A stretch of 64,000 nucleotides of DNA, taken from Nitrosomonas cryotolerans ATCC 49181. GTDB lineage: Bacteria; Pseudomonadota; Gammaproteobacteria; Burkholderiales; Nitrosomonadaceae. The stretch is from positions 2,436,116 through 2,500,115 of the forward strand of contig NZ_FSRO01000001.1 in assembly GCF_900143275.1 (NCBI RefSeq), read 5' to 3'. Every line of letters begins with the position of its first letter. The first letter of the stretch is position 1. The position numbers and the translations under genes were made by a program. This document shows, piece after piece, positions 62,512 through 64,000 of the stretch. The notes under the pieces were generated by a model, which saw only the letters and a list, made by a program, of their open reading frames with translations, ran no database searches and was not told the origin of the DNA.

Positions 62512-64000
62512 CTAAATTTTCTCTCTGAATGCGGCTACAATTAATTCATTCTGTTTGAATTTGTGTCTTGCTAGATAGCCATCAGCCGGTGATGCAGATG
62601 AAGGACGCAACGCATAACCAAGAACCTGATTTGGCCGCGTGTGTCGTAAAAGATAATGTTGAATCCGATGCCAGGCTCCTTGATTACCGGGTTCTTCCTG
62701 GCACCAAACCACCTCGTCTGCCTCAGCATAGCGTTCTATTTCAGCTTGAAAATCCTCGTGTGGAAATGGATAAAGTTGCTCAATACGAATGATGGCCATA
62801 TCCGTGATTTTCTTCTCCTGACGATAAGCCAGCAACTCATAGTAAATTTTTCCACTGCAAACAATAACACGTCGGATTTTCCTAGTATCCAGCTTTTCCA
62901 TTTCTGAAATCACGGGCTGAAAGACGCCACTAGCAAGCTCATTAAGACTTGACACAGATTGTTTATGTCGCAACATGCTTTTCGGGCTCATAATAATCAG
63001 TGGCTTACGGATCGGCCGAATCATCTGACGTCGCAACAGATGAAACATCTGTGCAGGCGTTGATGGAATACAAACCTGAATATTGTAATCTGCACATAAT
63101 TGCAAATAACGTTCTAATCGCGCTGAGGAATGTTCAGGCCCCTGTCCTTCATAGCCATGTGGCAGCATCATTACCAAACCACATAACCGACCCCATTTAG
63201 CTTCCCCAGAGGCAATAAATTGATCTATGACAACCTGTGCACCATTGGAAAAATCACCGAATTGCGCTTCCCAAATTATAAGTTCATTAGGCTGAGCTGT
63301 AGCATAACCATATTCAAAACCCAATACAGCTTCTTCCGACAGCAATGAATTGATCACTGCAAAATCGGCTTGTTTAGGTGAAATATAGTACAAAGGAACA
63401 TGAATACGATCATCTTCACGTTCTGGGCTTTGATTATGTAAAACAGCATGTCGGTGGAAAAATGTACCCCGTTCGGAATCCTGTCCTGAAATACGTACCG
63501 GATAACCATCCTGCAAGAGTGCAGCATAAGCCAAGCTTTCTGCCATACCCCAGTCAAGAGGGAGTGTCCCTTCGCCCATCGAGCGGCGGTCATCGATAAT
63601 CTTCTCGACCCGGGCATGCAATTTAAATTTATCCGGAATATCAGTCAGTCGTAGTGCCAGATATTTCAGTTCTTTTATAGGTAATCCTGTTTTTACCTTC
63701 TGATTCCACTTAGTCGGTTTCAGAAAGGGGGCCCAATTTACTGAATAAGGTGATTTATATTTATAACAAACACTTTTGTTGGGATTAATTCCTGTATCCA
63801 TTGCATTGCGATAGGCCTGCACCATATCATCCGCTTCACCCGCCTGAATCACACCTTCAGCTTCCAGTCTATCTGCGTAAAGCTTACGTGTACCAGGATG
63901 TTCCCTGATAATTTTATACATTGCTGGCTGGGCCACCATGGGCTCATCTTGCTCATTATGGCCAAGACGACGAAAACATACCATATCGATTACCACATCT
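62512..64000 (-). CDS. sucA: 2-oxoglutarate dehydrogenase E1, C-terminal part (runs off the window)
   Basis: The frame is open to the window edge, so an ATG at 63996 is not the real start; the residue before it continues DVVIDMVCFRRLGHNEQDEP, the thiamin-diphosphate-binding region. About 496 of roughly 930-950 residues are present. Visible features include RISGQDSERGTFFHRHAVLH, EYGYA and LPHGYEGQGPEHSSARLER, and the C-terminal domain ending LIVAAFREKI. E1 decarboxylates 2-oxoglutarate and passes succinyl groups to the lipoyl arm of sucB, its downstream neighbour. Confidence 0.97.
   Translation of the reverse strand, partial: DVVIDMVCFRRLGHNEQDEPMVAQPAMYKIIREHPGTRKLYADRLEAEGVIQAGEADDMVQAYRNAMDTGINPNKSVCYKYKSPYSVNWAPFLKPTKWNQKVKTGLPIKELKYLALRLTDIPDKFKLHARVEKIIDDRRSMGEGTLPLDWGMAESLAYAALLQDGYPVRISGQDSERGTFFHRHAVLHNQSPEREDDRIHVPLYYISPKQADFAVINSLLSEEAVLGFEYGYATAQPNELIIWEAQFGDFSNGAQVVIDQFIASGEAKWGRLCGLVMMLPHGYEGQGPEHSSARLERYLQLCADYNIQVCIPSTPAQMFHLLRRQMIRPIRKPLIIMSPKSMLRHKQSVSSLNELASGVFQPVISEMEKLDTRKIRRVIVCSGKIYYELLAYRQEKKITDMAIIRIEQLYPFPHEDFQAEIERYAEADEVVWCQEEPGNQGAWHRIQHYLLRHTRPNQVLGYALRPSSASPADGYLARHKFKQNELIVAAFREKI

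Overview
The window reads as chromosome of a betaproteobacterial ammonia oxidiser of the Nitrosomonas type. The main evidence is two solitary copies of amoC (ammonia monooxygenase subunit C) with no amoA or amoB beside them, together with a PEP-CTERM/PrsT exopolysaccharide system and Nitrosomonadaceae-like housekeeping genes. The sequence is AT-rich by eye, most genes lie on the minus strand, and intergenic spaces are wide and littered with small repeats.

Layout. 0-5.2 kb is an insertion-sequence graveyard: an HNH nuclease tail, a small lipoprotein, a deleted IS3 transposase, a PEP-CTERM protein fragment, an IS200/IS605 element whose tnpA carries an amber stop while tnpB looks intact, and a frameshifted IS481 transposase. 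5.2-5.5 kb has tRNA-Phe and tRNA-Arg. 5.8-8.2 kb has aroC and hemF. 8.3-15.6 kb is the conserved lptD-surA-pdxA-rsmA envelope/ribosome block, but split by an amoC on the opposite strand that carries a 16.5-copy 8-bp tandem repeat at its stop codon. 16.4-28.7 kb has a YoaA-type helicase, ppsA, a PAS-GGDEF cyclase, a LemA/GIDE membrane pair and hrpA. 28.9-35.4 kb has a glutathione S-transferase, two UDP-sugar enzymes and the TPR lipoprotein PrsT, which together point to exopolysaccharide export. 35.5-40.7 kb is ibaG, an ABC-2 exporter and mlaBCDEF (outer-membrane lipid asymmetry). 40.8-44.8 kb has an AGCS symporter, a nuclease, an SH3 protein and a VOC protein. 44.8-47.4 kb is sdhCDA without an adjacent sdhB. 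47.6-50.9 kb has thiS-thiG, trmB and hemW. 51-54.2 kb has a retropepsin-like protein, a hemerythrin and the second amoC. 54.9-64 kb has yheT, trhP, dnaE, and sucB-sucA running off the window end.

Mobile and repeat DNA gives the most unusual signal. A 110-bp MITE with 18-bp perfect inverted repeats and 5-bp target duplications occurs twice. A different 89-bp repeat with GAG-TTTGCAAA ends occurs six times complete plus degenerate copies. Three genes (PEP-CTERM fragment, hemW, amoC at 10.7 kb) end at stop codons supplied by repeat DNA. No CRISPR array, rRNA, phage or obvious defence island is visible. All functions are inferred from reading the proteins; no database search was run.
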